Positions 11,940 to 24,104 of a stretch of DNA of 64,000 nucleotides are shown in pieces (the stretch's first letter is position 1; each line of letters opens with the position of its first letter). The notes below the pieces were generated by a model. That model had not been told where the DNA came from and did not search any database. It saw only the letters and a list, made by a program, of their open reading frames with translations. Source of the DNA: Prosopocoilus inquinatus (lineage: Eukaryota; Arthropoda; Insecta; Coleoptera; Lucanidae); assembly GCA_036172665.1 (NCBI GenBank), contig CM069872.1, positions 59,320,101 to 59,384,100 of the forward strand, written 5' to 3'. A program made the position numbers and the translations under genes.

Positions 11940-14847
11940 ATGACGAAGATAGACGGCGTTGGTCTCGGTTATTCCTATCACCTCCCAACGGCAGGCTGGA
12001 GTTTAAGGATAAGAAATTCCTTGTCCCAATTCAGCGACTTATTCAGCGAATTTAATAAGTACATAGCACCAGCATATCACCATGATAGATGCGAAAGGTA
12101 TGACCAATTATTTTATTTGCTCATACATTCTTTATTTTTTTGGAAAAAAATTCCAAATTCCAGGTCAGTACAGATGAGACTATATTCGATGCACAAGCGA
12201 GAATTCGTCATGGTCTTCATTGCCTTCTTCGGGTGTTTCGGGCTGGGTTTGTTCATAGGTCTGGCTGGTAATTAGGACGTGCGCTTCTTTGATTTGGCCG
12301 GTCGTAAAAAACCGTCTTCTTTTTCTTTTAGGGCCACCCATCACCAACACCACGGAAATAGACGGGAAATCGCTCCTCGCCGACAATAAAAGCAACGACA
12401 TAGCCACGGGACCTTTCACGATGAAGTCGCCCGCGATGACCACTTACTGCCAGCAATTATGGTTGATTGCCAAATTAACAACGGATAATAATGACGGTAA
12501 CTTTACATCTGTGATAATCCTATAGTAGTTATCCTGTCTTTAATTTTCTTTTTGTTTCAAATTTTGTTTAATTTCATCCGGCTTTGCATTTATGTTTTCT
12601 GTAGTTTCATTTTAAGGAGAGGGTCTTTTGCTTCTTTTTCTTACTGGTAAATAGATATACTTGCAAGACTTTAATATAATTTCAAAGATTGCATTCTTAA
12701 AGCTATGGTGGATATTTTGTTTTCTTTTTCTGTCCAAAAAATATATTTAAACTTAGGTCTTGTTCTTCCAGACCAGATTTTCGATAAAAGTTTTCAAATA
12801 AGCGTTTCGATAGAGGGCTTGACCGAAGACCACAAGCCGGTGACGATAATTCACAGCAGGACTTCCAGGAACAGGTAGGTTCCTCGACGTACGTACACCC
12901 CGGAGTGAAATAAATGTCTTCTTGAATTCGTTTCTTTTTTTTTTTTTTAGGACACGCCATCTTCGTTGCGAGCGGCAGGACTGCGACGAATTCATCGTCC
13001 TGCACCTGGGTTTCCTGGATTACACCCATTACATAATCACGGTCCACTATTACGGCCTGGAAGCCTTCCACCAGCGTTACAACATCAAGGACATACGTTT
13101 CTATGTATGTACGAACTCGAATTCTGTTGAAAATCCCTCACCAAATCGTTTTTCAGTTCAAAACTTACAACCCTGCTTTCACGCAGATAGAAATTTGGTT
13201 TCGCTTCATCTTCCTGGTTTCTACATTTTTTATAACAGTAAGTGATGGATGTGTTTGTGGGGGGTGAGGGGGTAAATTAAATTTGAAAATCATTTGCTCT
13301 TTTGGACGCAGTGTTGGTTTGCACACACGTTGAAGAAGTACGCGATCTTTGATTGGTCCATCGAGCAAAAGTGGATGTCGGTTCTGCTGCCTTTACTCCT
13401 CTTTTATAACAGTAAGTTCGTCATGCTGGTTTTCCCCATGGTCACAAATACTTTGTGTGCTTTTAGATCCTGTATTTCCGATGACTTTCCTGGTGAATTC
13501 TTGGATTCCGGGAATGATTGACGCCGTGGCTCAAGCGACGTTCCTCTGTTCGCTTCTGCTCTTCTGGCTTTGCGTTTATCACGGCTTAAGACAGGTAGCT
13601 ACCTTTACAAGAATAATTAACTATGAAAGTGACCGTCTGCTCCTTGCGACTTACAGAACGAAAGGCGCATCCTCACCTTTTACTTTCCGAAGTTCTTCGT
13701 CGTCGGCATGCTGTGGATTTCGGCCGTTATCATTTCGACTTGGGAAAAGTGCAACGAGCTGAAAGATCCCACTTACAACCACAGCGTGGACACCACTCAT
13801 TACTATGTAAGTTACAGTCGAAAGCAAAAAATTACAGGAAACTGTGATTTTTCTTTTTGCAAAATGGTTTAAATTGTTTAAATACGCTTCAAGGATGGCG
13901 CTTTAACATTTTAGATTCGACCAGCTTAAAACTTTTGTTGTAAAATCGTATTTAAACAGTACTATTTTGCAGAAGGAAAGATTACAGGAAACTCTAATTG
14001 TCTACTATTTTTTGCTTTCGATTATTCGGGGATGCATTAACTTATTAATTTGCTTTTAGAATTTAAAGATTTTCTTTTTCACTTTCGGCGGAGTGTACCT
14101 GGCTTACTTGTTGCTCTTACTCCTTCGGGCGTACAGCGAGTTAAGGTCCATGCCGTTCTTTGGTGAGTTCGTGAGTTATTATAGCAATTTTCGTTTTTGC
14201 CAAACCGAGATCGTCCTCCTTTTTCAGATATGAGACTGAAATTTCTGACGCTCTTAATGCTGGTGGTGCTGGCAATAAGCTTGGCGATTACGGTGCTCCG
14301 TTTCGGAATTGGCGTCTTGGAAGACAACTTCGTGGCCCAACTGTCCACGCATTACAACAGTTCGGCGCAGTTCATGTCTTTCTACGGGCTGTTAAACTTT
14401 TATATCTACGCCATGGCGTACGTGTATTCACCTGGCAGTAAAAATATACACGGTAAGATAGTATTTTTTTTATTAGGCCCATTGAGTGTTAAACTTATGA
14501 GTCGCTTAAACACCGAATCGGGTTTCTGGGACACATTGGAGTAACACGATCTGGTTTGATCCTGAACTAACGGTTGTCCTCATGGCGAACTATCACTATC
14601 TCTCCAGTTATTTTTATAATTTCTGAGCCTAATTTCCTTTCGTAATCGGCCCATTAAATTCGTTTTCAGCAACGTGTCCTTAATTTATTATTAAATATTT
14701 ATCTTATACATTTTAGAAACTTGTATAACGAAAGATAATCCTGCGTTTTCCATGATAAACGATTCGGACGAGGAAGTCATCTACGGTTCGGATGAAGAGA
14801 GCAGGAGGCCGTTGAATCGAAGCAGAAACGATGACGACAGCGATTAA
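11940..14847 (+). CDS. Transmembrane protein 181 (TMEM181) homologue, 12 exons
   Basis: A multi-pass membrane protein of the TMEM181/GPR178 family whose normal role is poorly known. Exons are 11940-12097, 12164-12267, 12332-12496, 12772-12874, 12951-13104, 13157-13237, 13312-13411, 13467-13594, 13657-13806, 14060-14162, 14228-14452 and 14717-14847. All are GT-AG and in phase, giving 533 residues. A first membrane segment (about 67-90) follows the MRLYSMHKRE motif. A lumenal/extracellular domain follows, then seven helices in the C-terminal half. Family blocks are EQKWMSVLLPLLLFYN, FLVNSWIPGM, LCVYHGLR and FYGLLNFYIYAMAYVYSP. The acidic tail (DSDEEVIYGSDEE-like) ends the protein, as in vertebrates. 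About 56 residues precede the methionine that aligns with the short human isoform start. AATAAA lies at 15449-15454. Confidence 0.94.
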
Positions 14848-15823
14848 TTAACAACCGACGTCTGCCCAATCCAGGCTGAAATCGAATCGATTCGAGATAA
14901 ACGAAAGGCAATTAGGCCTTGTTTGTTATCGTTGTTTGAAAAAAAAAGAATGTTGTAACCCGACTTTATAAGTCCTTAATTTAGGCGTAAGTATTTTTTG
15001 ACGAGACGTTTTTTTTTTAAATGAAACGCCGAGACGACGAATAACTCTTTTTACATTAAGCAGATTTGACTTAAGTTTCCTTTTTTTTGTTCGCCGTTTT
15101 ACGGGCGAGACACAGCTAATAGGTAATTGTACCAACCGGTGCATGTTGATGAAATGTGAACACGGCCTTTTTCTTTTTTGTTTAAATTTTGGTGTGGAGG
15201 TAGCCTTACAAGATGATAACATAGAATAGGCGTGCGAGGTTTCGTAATGTGCCGATTATTTTTCAAAATTTGCATATCGTAGTTGCCAAGCCGCTAAAAA
15301 TAGACTATGTACACTTGATTTAACGGTTTATTTACCTTTGTGTGTCGTTAGAGAAAAGACGGGGGCGCATCGATTTACTTGAATTTTTGGAATTTTATAT
15401 AAACTGTTGTGAAACTATTTGTAATAGACGTGGTCATGTACTTTCCGAAATAAAACATTTCAATGTACCTGCACGTCTTATGTGTCCGAAATAATAAACA
15501 CATCTTCTATCCTGATCTATAATAATTTCAACCGTTAACTATCTATTATTAATAAAATAAAATAATTAAATGTGATCTAAGTTTCCAGATGAATTTTATA
15601 TGTTCTAACTCTTGCCTTTTACTACAAATATTCTGACGTCACATTTTTCCGGTTGGTTGGGTCTTGTTGGCATGTACATGTAAGCAAGGAAGACAGACGG
15701 AAATGCGTCTCGCTTAACATCATCTCGTAATTCTTAATACCGACGAGTTCGTAAAAACTAACACTTTTAAATTTGATAATTTATTACTCTTTATTTTTTT
15801 AAATTAAACGTCCGGCTTTATTT
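14848..15823. other. TMEM181 3' UTR and convergent intergenic gap
   Basis: About 600 bases from the TMEM181 stop to AATAAA (15449-15454) look like its 3' UTR. The remaining 370 bases lead to the 3' end of the minus-strand KIAA0825 homologue. The minus-strand frame 14926-15222 is not supported. Confidence 0.6.
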
Positions 15824-18800
15824 TCAATTTGGTTTCAAAATAGACGTAAGGTGTGTGACTATGTGAGCATCTTGCGTGCTCAAACCCGACATGCTCGCTT
15901 CTTTGAATTCCCAACGCAATGACAAGTGCATCCAAATCCTCTCCACACTCAAACCCATCGGTGCACTCAACAAACTCAACCAATCCGGCTTCCATTCCCC
16001 GGTCAGGAGCTAAAATTTAAATAAAATTTCACTCACGTGAAATCCGTGAAATGAAAATTAAAAAAAAAGAAAATACTGACTTGATCGAATGGACGGTAGC
16101 CAACATGAAACATGGTGTACAGGAGCGGGTCGGGATGAGAGAAAACCCGATTGGGCTCGACGCTTTCCTTGCATTCGCTTACTTCGAGCTTTTGAAAGAG
16201 CCACTCGCAGTTGACTTTCATGAAGTGATACAAAACTTTGAGGCTCTGCTTCCCCTCGTTCGTCACGAGCAAGTCACTGGCTAGGACCTCCACCGTTTGC
16301 TGAGTTCGCTCAACTCTCCTGCAGCCTTCCGTCATCAAATAATCGGTTTCCAAGTTCTGCTTGGCCTGCTCCAGGAACTCCTCGATTTGATCCGTGTGCT
16401 TGTTGTCTTCGTCTATGCTGCATATGGCTTCGGCAACTGCCAAAGCGATTGCCTCATCGGAGTTGACGGTTCCATCGAAACTGCACACCGAGTTCTTGTG
16501 GACCAAGGGGTCTTTCTCTTTCGCATTTCCTTCGTTTTTACCCTCGCCGCATTCGGTGAACCTAACTTCTTTCTTGGACCGCTCAGATTTCTTTAGTAAG
16601 TCAGTGTATAAAGCGCTGAGGATTAAATGAAGCAAAGCGGATCTCCCCATCGGTATTACATTGCTAGGCAAACGGTCTTGTATCAGGGCGGCGATTTGGG
16701 GTATCGAGGGATTAATGCCATCCCACAGTTGGCAGAAACAGACCAAAATGATGGACATTGCTTGGTACATGCTTGCGCCCGTGCGCACTGCCGAAACAAC
16801 CGTCTCTGTAATCGGTGGTAATGTTGGTTTGACCAAGTCCAGGATTGCCTCGAACCACGCCGGACGTTTCTGATTCCAAATCTGAATTGATGTTACAAGA
16901 AAATATGATTAAAGCCTGATTTCTTGAATTTGATTTCGGATATATAAGTTCGTCTTCACACTGTTTCAGTTTTTATTACTTGAGTTTGAGTGGTTCGGAC
17001 TTTTTTATAACAACGGGAGCCAATTGGCCTTTTTTAATTTTCTAAAATGTTTTTATCATATACACTATCAAATGGAAAATCAGCGGCTATTAAGCTTGTG
17101 GAACACTGCACAAGATTTGACATGGAATGTTGTGCGTACAAAATATGAGTGATTGGTTCATTCTCATTTCTTTCAGTTTGTGGAAAATAAAATCTTGCCG
17201 GCCTTACTTGCTTACCTCCCTTTTATCGAAGCACTGCCCCCAATTTTCAAATGTGGTGATCATCGGCAGCAATATCTGAGCAAAGTCTTCGGTGTTGCCG
17301 CTGCTCAGGATAACGTGCGTGCAGCTCAGAATTAAATCGTAATAATGTTGCGCTGTGAAAATTTGCGAGGCCCGGTCCATTTCCTTGCAGAGGCCTTCCC
17401 CGATGCAAAGGAAGCCGTTGCACTTACTTGGGGTAGTTTGGACTCGATTAACGCCGTCGCTTTTGGAAAATTCATTCAGGGCCTTGCGCATAATCAAACT
17501 TAGGATTTTGCAGTTCCTCATACAGACGACCTAAATTGTTTACTTAATTTTATTAATTTGATTTAGGCCGGATCTTTTAACTACAGGGTTCCCACTGTAC
17601 TTTCATTCAAATGTATCTATTTCCTCCTGATTTCAGAAAAGAAAAAAACAGACGCACAAAAATTATTAATTATTAAATAATTACCCTCAAAAATTATTAA
17701 AAACATTACATTTTTATAGTCTGTCCGTTTAATTTAAAAAATAAAACTTCAAAAGAAACAAAAAGCTTTAGTATAGGCAACCAAATGTACACCGCAGTTT
17801 GTACGTTGCCTGCGTAGTGAGAGCCTAATTATTTTTTCCTTTTGAAAATGTACTAAACCCCTCTAAACCGGTGTTTTCTTTTTAGGTATCTCTCCGGGGT
17901 TCGGCGCCCCCCGAATCACGTTTTCAGCCGTATTTGAAGAAAATTAGTCAGAAATTTATAAGTCAAACATTCAGAAACCAGAGCTGTAAAGTAAATTGTC
18001 GAACAAATTTCGTGACTCCGTTATAGTAAGGCCTGTTCTTCAGTTCACGATTAACCAAAATATGTGTTTATGTATCAAGCACTCCAAGCATTGTGAACCT
18101 TTCTCAATTCCCTGACTTTTCCCAGTGAGTGGAAACCCTAAGCTTCCCTATAAACGTATCTGCTCTGTAATATTCTTAGAATCCCTTGCCGTAGATATAT
18201 TTAAAAGGAGGTATAAAGAAGGGGCCCTAAACCACTACCTGTACAAAGCACCTACTTTGAGTAGCAACGACCAAATGGGTTGGGGTTGTTTCAAGAGAAC
18301 GCTTAATTCCAAAGCAATGGCCATATCGTCAGGTAAATCGGATAATTTGGCGACTTGGCTTCTGCCCCAATTTTTAAAAATGTTGGTCAAGCTGAACACA
18401 ATCCACGGACTGAGGCCGTTGCTTTTGGACGCCAGAGCTTCCGCACTCGCAGACTCCTTGCGAAACACCTACAAAATAATCATGAAACTTAATTTTTTTG
18501 TAAGTTTTTGATCTATAATATCAGTTGACTCTTGTCCGATAAGTTTCTTGCGTATAAATGGAAAAGTACTCAACGTTTCGTTATCGATTGATAGCTTCGT
18601 CAGGAGTAAAAAAGTAATTTTTTTTATTAAATGGTTTCTAAAATTGGAAATTGCACTCAACGTTTCACTATCGATCAATTATAATAATATTTTCAGAATG
18701 TCACCGTACTTTGTATAAGACATCTAGGGGTGCCCCTCTTAAAATGAAGCACACGAACAGCTCTTGGCATTTGGCATGCACGTCCCTTAGGATTTTGCTT

Positions 18801-19961
18801 TTGGAACTGAGGCAGACGCCGATGAATTCTTCTGCATCGTTGCAAATCGCAGGTAGAAGTTGGGCAACGCACAGAAGCAAATTGCTGATGTCCACCAACA
18901 TTAATTGACTGCGTGCCTCCGAACAGTTTGCCTTTAAAAAATTCACATCACATGTCTCCAATGGTTGGCATTAGCCATAGCATTTCTACCTGAGCGTATC
19001 TCACGGTTAAAATCGTCAAAGTCTCGTTCAGCATGCCGGAGAAGACTCTTTGCGCCATCTTCGGGGGCACTGTGTTCCACAGATCCTCTCGCGTGCCTGC
19101 AATGATTTCTTGTTGTGTTTATTAAAGTGACACAATTTAATGCCGAATGAGTACCTTCCATGTATAACCACCACATCTGTATAACGTAGGAACCTCGCTC
19201 AGACTCAAAAAAAGGCTTGCTATTCTCCCAGTCTAGACATTCAGCATCTTGCAGGATGTACAGCGAGAGCAATCGACAATGCAAGTCAAGCAGTCGTTCT
19301 GCCAGGGCTTCCCCCATCTCCTGATACTTTTTGTAGCTCGGTTGTAACTGCTCGCTCAAGTCGGGTTTCGACAAGCTTATCGACTGGGTATAGCACCACA
19401 AGCAGTTTTTAATCAAAGCGGTGGCGCCTATGGTTCCGGTTAGTACAGACAGGTCTGCGTGGTCTAAAGCTTCCTGCGTTAGTTTGTGAAGGTGATCTGA
19501 AACGACTTGCGATTGAATTAAATGATCAACTATTATTTGAAACCTCACAATACCCAAAAACTGATCGGCAGACTTTGTAATTGAAGAAATAAACTTGTGA
19601 GGATCGGATGCTTTAACCACCCCCCCGCATCCGCCTGACATTTCTGAACCGCCCTGGAAGCCAGTGTCTTTGAGTTGCTGCATGAAGCCCGAGTGTCTTC
19701 TGTACGCGGCAATGAATTCATCTTCCCACCACAATACAAGTTTGATCGCTGCGAATGAGGCGTAGCGGGGAAAGTCCAAGCGCCCCCCGACTATCCCCGC
19801 GCAAATAGTCTCTTGAAGCACAGATTGTTTACTCTGGAAGATGATTGCGCTTTAAAAACATCTTCTACTTTTAAAACTTTACTCACTTTATAATATTCCA
19901 TGTCTCTTTGAATTAAAATGAGGACCTTGTCCATGAGGTTTCCGTCTTCCATGATATCCAT
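15824..19961 (-). CDS. KIAA0825/DUF4495 family protein, N-terminally short, 8 exons
   Basis: A homologue of human KIAA0825, a protein of unknown biochemistry linked to limb patterning (postaxial polydactyly). Exons in transcript order are 19887-19961, 19155-19833, 18990-19096, 18710-18931, 18256-18468, 17216-17530, 16081-16881 and 15824-16009. All boundaries are GT-AG with agreeing phases, giving 865 residues. The call rests on ILQDAECLDWENSKPFFESE and RGSYVIQMWW in exon 2 and on DLWNTVPPKMAQ with TVRYAQ in exon 3. These match the vertebrate pattern of ILQDAESxxW...SIQMW, then LPPKLAQ...RYAQ. The human protein is about 1275 residues; here the frataxin gene lies directly upstream, so some 400 N-terminal residues have no room. 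The protein is mainly helical with no signal peptide. AATAAA (minus strand) lies at 15790-15795. The start is the first ATG in exon 1. Confidence 0.82.
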
Positions 19962-20065
19962 CGCGCCTTAATTAATTGAGTCGCAAATCAACAACAAAAA
20001 GAAATAAAACGAGACTAAATGTACGAAATTAAACGACTTTAATAATAAATAATCAAAAATAAAAA

Positions 20066-20710
20066 CTATAATCGACAGTATGAGCACTTAGAAAAATCGA
20101 CATCTGTCCGAATGATCCCCGGTATTTCACTCTGAAGCAACTGATGCAAAGTCCTCCCGTCGTGTTTGTAAATCCAGTATTCGCCGTCGGTTACAAAATC
20201 GTATCGCTTAGGCCCTGACGTGGGTGAGCTTAACCAAATTTGCCGGTTCGGAGTTTGCCTGTTGATGACGTACGTTCCGTAAGGACTGCCGAAGTTTACG
20301 GTCAGGACACCGCTCTACGATTCCAACCAATTAATTAATTACAATATTAAAGAAATTAAATAAATGCGTACACTATACGAAACATCAGCTGACTCTAGAT
20401 GCGCTACCTTCTCGACTAATTCCTCGAAGTACTCGGTCAGAGACTGCAGCGTTTCCTCGCAAGCCCTTTCGAATGTCAGGGGGTCTACCAGCTCGCTTTC
20501 TGCGGCGGTCGTCGAGTAGCAATGCGGTATTCCCTTACATAATAGACTTTGATCAAACTTTCGTGTTGTTAGGGGATACCACCTTGTTCGTTTTATAACC
20601 TCGAAGTCATCGAGTTTCAGCTTAGAAAATCCACTGACGATGCCACGCGCTGCATAGTTTTCTAGTTTAGAAACGTTGCGAGCTGATGAAATTAATTTAA
20701 CGCATTGCAT
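20066..20710 (-). CDS. Frataxin, mitochondrial iron-sulfur cluster assembly protein, 2 exons
   Basis: Frataxin activates the NFS1-ISCU cysteine desulfurase complex in the mitochondrial matrix. Exon 1 is 20372-20710 and exon 2 is 20066-20314, joined in phase to give 195 residues (Drosophila fh about 190). Residues 1 to about 75 are basic, Ser-rich and free of a clear domain, fitting a mitochondrial targeting sequence. The frataxin fold follows. Its first helix carries the acidic ridge ([20 protein letters not shown]), then come [11 protein letters not shown], the signature [26 protein letters not shown] and [10 protein letters not shown]. The open frame extends upstream to 20818 without an ATG, so the methionine at 20710 was chosen. 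Its stop lies only about 100 bp upstream of the KIAA0825-like start on the same strand. Confidence 0.95.
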
Positions 20711-20952
20711 AACTGAATTTAGCTTAAAATGAGTTTGAGGGTTGGATAAAAGTGAGGTTAGGTCGCACTTGTCAAAGTACGTAAACCTGAAGCGAAATTT
20801 GAAACGCACCTCAGCCACGGCGTAAGCTTCGCCGTCTCTTGCCGTCCCTTTTTATAACGAGCTGCTCTTTTGAAGACGTTGCAAGAGGAAGCTTAGTTAG
20901 AACATTGTTAATTTATATCAAATTATTACGAATTACGATCAGCTAAATCATC
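20711..20952. promoter_or_regulatory. Divergent upstream region of frataxin and a candidate plus-strand first exon
   Basis: Only 242 bp separate the frataxin start codon from the ATG of the candidate exon at 20953. If that exon is real, this is a compact bidirectional promoter. No TATA box was assigned. Confidence 0.35.
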
Positions 20953-20994
20953 ATGGATAAGGAAGGGAAAGGCGGCGCTTATGCCGTGGCAGAG
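20953..20994 (+). CDS. Candidate first coding exon of an unidentified gene (14 codons)
   Basis: ATG followed by 13 codons (MDKEGKGGAYAVAE) ends exactly at a strong donor, GAG|GTACGT, in phase 0. The context upstream of the ATG (ATCATC) is acceptable. I could not find the next exon; it may lie beyond a long intron through the repeat-rich region or outside the window. The gene is not identified. It could also be a chance ATG next to a chance donor, but its position beside the divergent frataxin promoter favours a real gene. Confidence 0.3.
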
Positions 20995-21253
20995 GTACGT
21001 TTCAAAAGTCGCAAATATAATACAGAAGAGAGCGCCATTCGAGAGAAAGTGGAACTAAATTAAGAGCCCCACACACGTTCAGATGATTCTGAAACATGGG
21101 CATGGACATGGGACATCCACACACACGTCCCACACACTCGGCAAAAATCAATAATACTCTTTAATTTGAATTTTTAATAATCTCGTTTTCGAAAATACAA
21201 TTAGTAATGATGCAGAAACTTGAAATATGAACTAATAAATTTAAATTTAATTC

Positions 21254-21976
21254 AAAAATTACAAGCGCGATTGCAAAGTGAGGGAGAGACGTACATTTAA
21301 CTGAGCAAATAAAAAGACGCATCGCTTAGGAATTTTGATTGTAACCCAAGAACGCGTTCGTCGATTGTTTTTTTGGTAAAAGGCGTTGGAAAGCTGAGAA
21401 AAAGCTACGTAAATCCCCCACTTAAATTGAATTAAAAAATTACAAGCGCGTCCGCAAGGGGAGGGAGAGACGTTCAGTTAATTGAGCAAATAAGAAACGC
21501 GTCGCCTTCGAATTTTCATTGTAACTCAAGAACGCGTTCGTCGATCGTTTTTTGGTAAAAGGCGTTAGAAAGCTGAGAAAAAACTCTGTAATTCCCCCAC
21601 TTAAATTGAATTCAAAAATTACAAGCGCGTTCGCGAGGGGAGGGAGAGACGTTCAGTTAATTGAGCAAATACACCATTGCGTTTGAATTTTGATTGTATC
21701 TCAAGAACGCGTTCGTCGATTGTTTTTTGGTAAAAGGCGTCGGAAAGCCCAGAAAAAGCTCTGTAATTTCTCCACTTAAATTGAATTCAAAAATTACAAG
21801 CGTGATCGCAAGGAGAGGGAGAGACGTTCAGTTAATTGAGCAAATAAGAAACGCGTCGCTTTTGAATTTTCATTGTAACTTAAGAACGCGTTCGTCGATT
21901 GTTTTTTGAAAGCAGGCGTTGGAAAGTTGAGAAAAAGCTCAGTAAATCTCTCGCTTAAATTTCTCGTTCAAAAATT
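21254..21976. repeat. Tandem array, four copies of a 175-181 bp unit
   Basis: ACAAGCG-type words begin units at 21261, 21442, 21621 and 21796, and a broken fifth start lies at 21977. Each unit carries GGGAGAGACGT, GAGCAAATA, AAGAACGCGTTCGTCGAT, a T-run with GGTAAAAGGCGT, and AAGCTGAGAAAAA. Copies are similar but not identical. The frame at 21694-21909 is a by-product. Confidence 0.9.
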
Positions 21977-22051
21977 ACAAGCCCCGAAGAACAAATTTAT
22001 TTAGAAAATGCACCCACTTTCTCTTTTGAATTTATTGTCCACCGGTAGTAA

Positions 22052-22178
22052 GGCCCAGTTTTACAATGACGGTTTAACTTTGAGCCGAAGCTTAAACCCT
22101 TCAAAAAATTGTTGAAATAATCGTTGTTAATGGTTTAAGCCTCAGCTCAAAGTTGAGCGGCATTTGTAAAACTGGACC
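22052..22178. mobile_element. 127-bp MITE with TAA target duplication
   Basis: Terminal inverted repeats of about 46 bp start GGCCCAGTTTTACAA at the left and, read inward, GGTCCAGTTTTACAA at the right. TAA flanks both ends (22049-22051 and 22179-22181). A TAA/TTA duplication is typical of PIF/Harbinger-type (Tourist-like) MITEs. No coding capacity. Confidence 0.85.
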
Positions 22179-22181
22179 TAA

Positions 22182-24104
22182 ATCATATACGAACCGCCGC
22201 TGGCGAAGAGGTCGCAAACGTTCTTTTCTTGTGAGGAGTGCATGCTAGGGAATTCCCTAGTTTAGATGCACAGAGCATTACTTACTTTAAAAATTATTAC
22301 GAATGTACGACTTCTGAAAAGCAAGAAAAAGAAGTGGACATTTGACGCTTACTCATAATAGCGTCAGCCATCACAACAACCCAAAAAAAATGCAGTTACA
22401 CACCGTAAACATCAACTAATTGACTTCTCACACACCGAAATTATTTTTCAACGACAACTAAGTGCGATAAATTTTCAACGTTCGGAGCAAATTTGAATCT
22501 AACTCCGGAAGTAATTCGTATTCATATAGTTTTCGAGATGTACGAAGAGTATAACTGAATTAGACGTTTTACAATGATTGATTTAATACAAGTTGCAAGC
22601 GAGTTTACTACTGTTTTGCGAAACTTGTTTAACTTCGAGCAGGAGTGAGTGACATTTGCGCTCTCAACAAGCAGCAACTTTGCAGGCATAATTGGAGGAA
22701 GAAACTGATACAATTAGGTGGAAGAACACGCAAGGCAGGACCGCCGCCCGCTTTCGTTACGGGAATTAAAATTGAACGTGATACCGGGGAATAAGCTAAA
22801 AGTAAATTTATCCAATTATACCTGATGTTGTATTACGTTACTCGACGAAACCCGAATTCTATTCATCCATCCACGTCTCACTAATATATTTCCAAGTTAT
22901 TTATAATAACATGGGTTGTGTTACTACTATGTATTATTATTTCTCAAGATTGGAACTCACTCACATTATAATTTTTTTTTTAAGTAAAATGCTAAATGAT
23001 TAATTTCGAAAACATTCTTTAGTGTTAGCGTATTGGATTCCATAAATTTAGTAGCACTTGCATTATGCTAAATTTAAATCTATTAATCAATAGGTAGCTA
23101 TGTAAAGAAAACTGAAACGTGTTAAATATAGATAAATTGTACTCTCTCATGGGGTTGCATTATATTGATAATTCAATAAACCAGACATAGAAGCGCTCGC
23201 GTATAATTGCATAATCCTATTAGAAGCAGAAATTTACTGGTAAGAGGTTTAGTTCATTTGAATGACGTGTTTTAAATTAAAAAAAAAATGTACAGTGAAG
23301 TTATACAGTGGCTTCCCGAATCCTATCCTTGGAGATCTTCAACCTGCGAGAAAAGTTCTGAAAATTGAAATGAATTTTTGTTTAACTGTCGAATTAAAGT
23401 CGTCGCGCGTAATAAATTAAGCGGAGATGTTCGGTTTGAATTTGTAAACACACCCCAATATCAGCACGATGCACGAACCAACGAACCTATTAGAGGCGTC
23501 GACCTATCACAATCGATCCTCGAGCAATAATTCATTTTTAACAATAGCGCCCCCTATTAGTGCCGGCAATACTATACGCACACACAAACATTTCGCGAAG
23601 CGTAATTGCTTGAATATATCCTCCGCATTCCGAATAGACTGCTGTATATCATGCGGCATCAATGGCTAATTTAATCGACTAAATTTGCCGCACAAAGCAA
23701 ATTACGATATTACGATTTAATTGCGGCCGCTCCAAGTGCACCGTTCGCCTGATCTTCGTGATTTATTATTGTCTTTGCTCTCTCTTTGTGTGCAAAATGT
23801 GCTCGTGCTTTCGCTGATCGAATTGAATGTACTCGAAACATTCTCGAGCGGTGGAGTTTTGTACTGATTCAACATTGACTGTTGATTCTCCAAGTCCTTT
23901 GAGAGTGAGATTCAATTGAGTTCACTAATTCAATTTTTCGTGTATCTAGAAAGTGATGGGACGTCCAAAACATCGAAATGCCAAACCATTCCTCTTTGAT
24001 TCTTAAATACTCAGAGTTCGGCGGGTTACCCTGTATACAGTGCTCTGTAATTTGTGCACAGTAGTGTGCATGGGTTTTAATGAAAATACGTTATTTTTTA
24101 TTTT
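22182..24104. other. Intergenic DNA, no gene seen
   Basis: AT-rich sequence with scattered stops. The stretch at about 23400-23780 has a more balanced base mix and many TAATTA-like words, as regulatory DNA often does, but this is only an impression. The frames at 22522-22713 and 23469-23669 have no supported function. Confidence 0.45.

Noticed and set aside
13814..14031. Possible MITE in TMEM181 intron 9 (CGAAAGCAAAAAAT ends)
   Set aside because: The inverted match is only about 14 bp and A-rich, and there is no target duplication; probably chance.
18570..18680. Repeated ACTCAACGTTTC-TATCGAT words in an intron of the KIAA0825 homologue
   Set aside because: Two short similar blocks only; too little to call an element.
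20711..20818. Longer frataxin N-terminus
   Set aside because: The frame is open but has no ATG upstream of 20710; the apparent start at 20818 is GTG.
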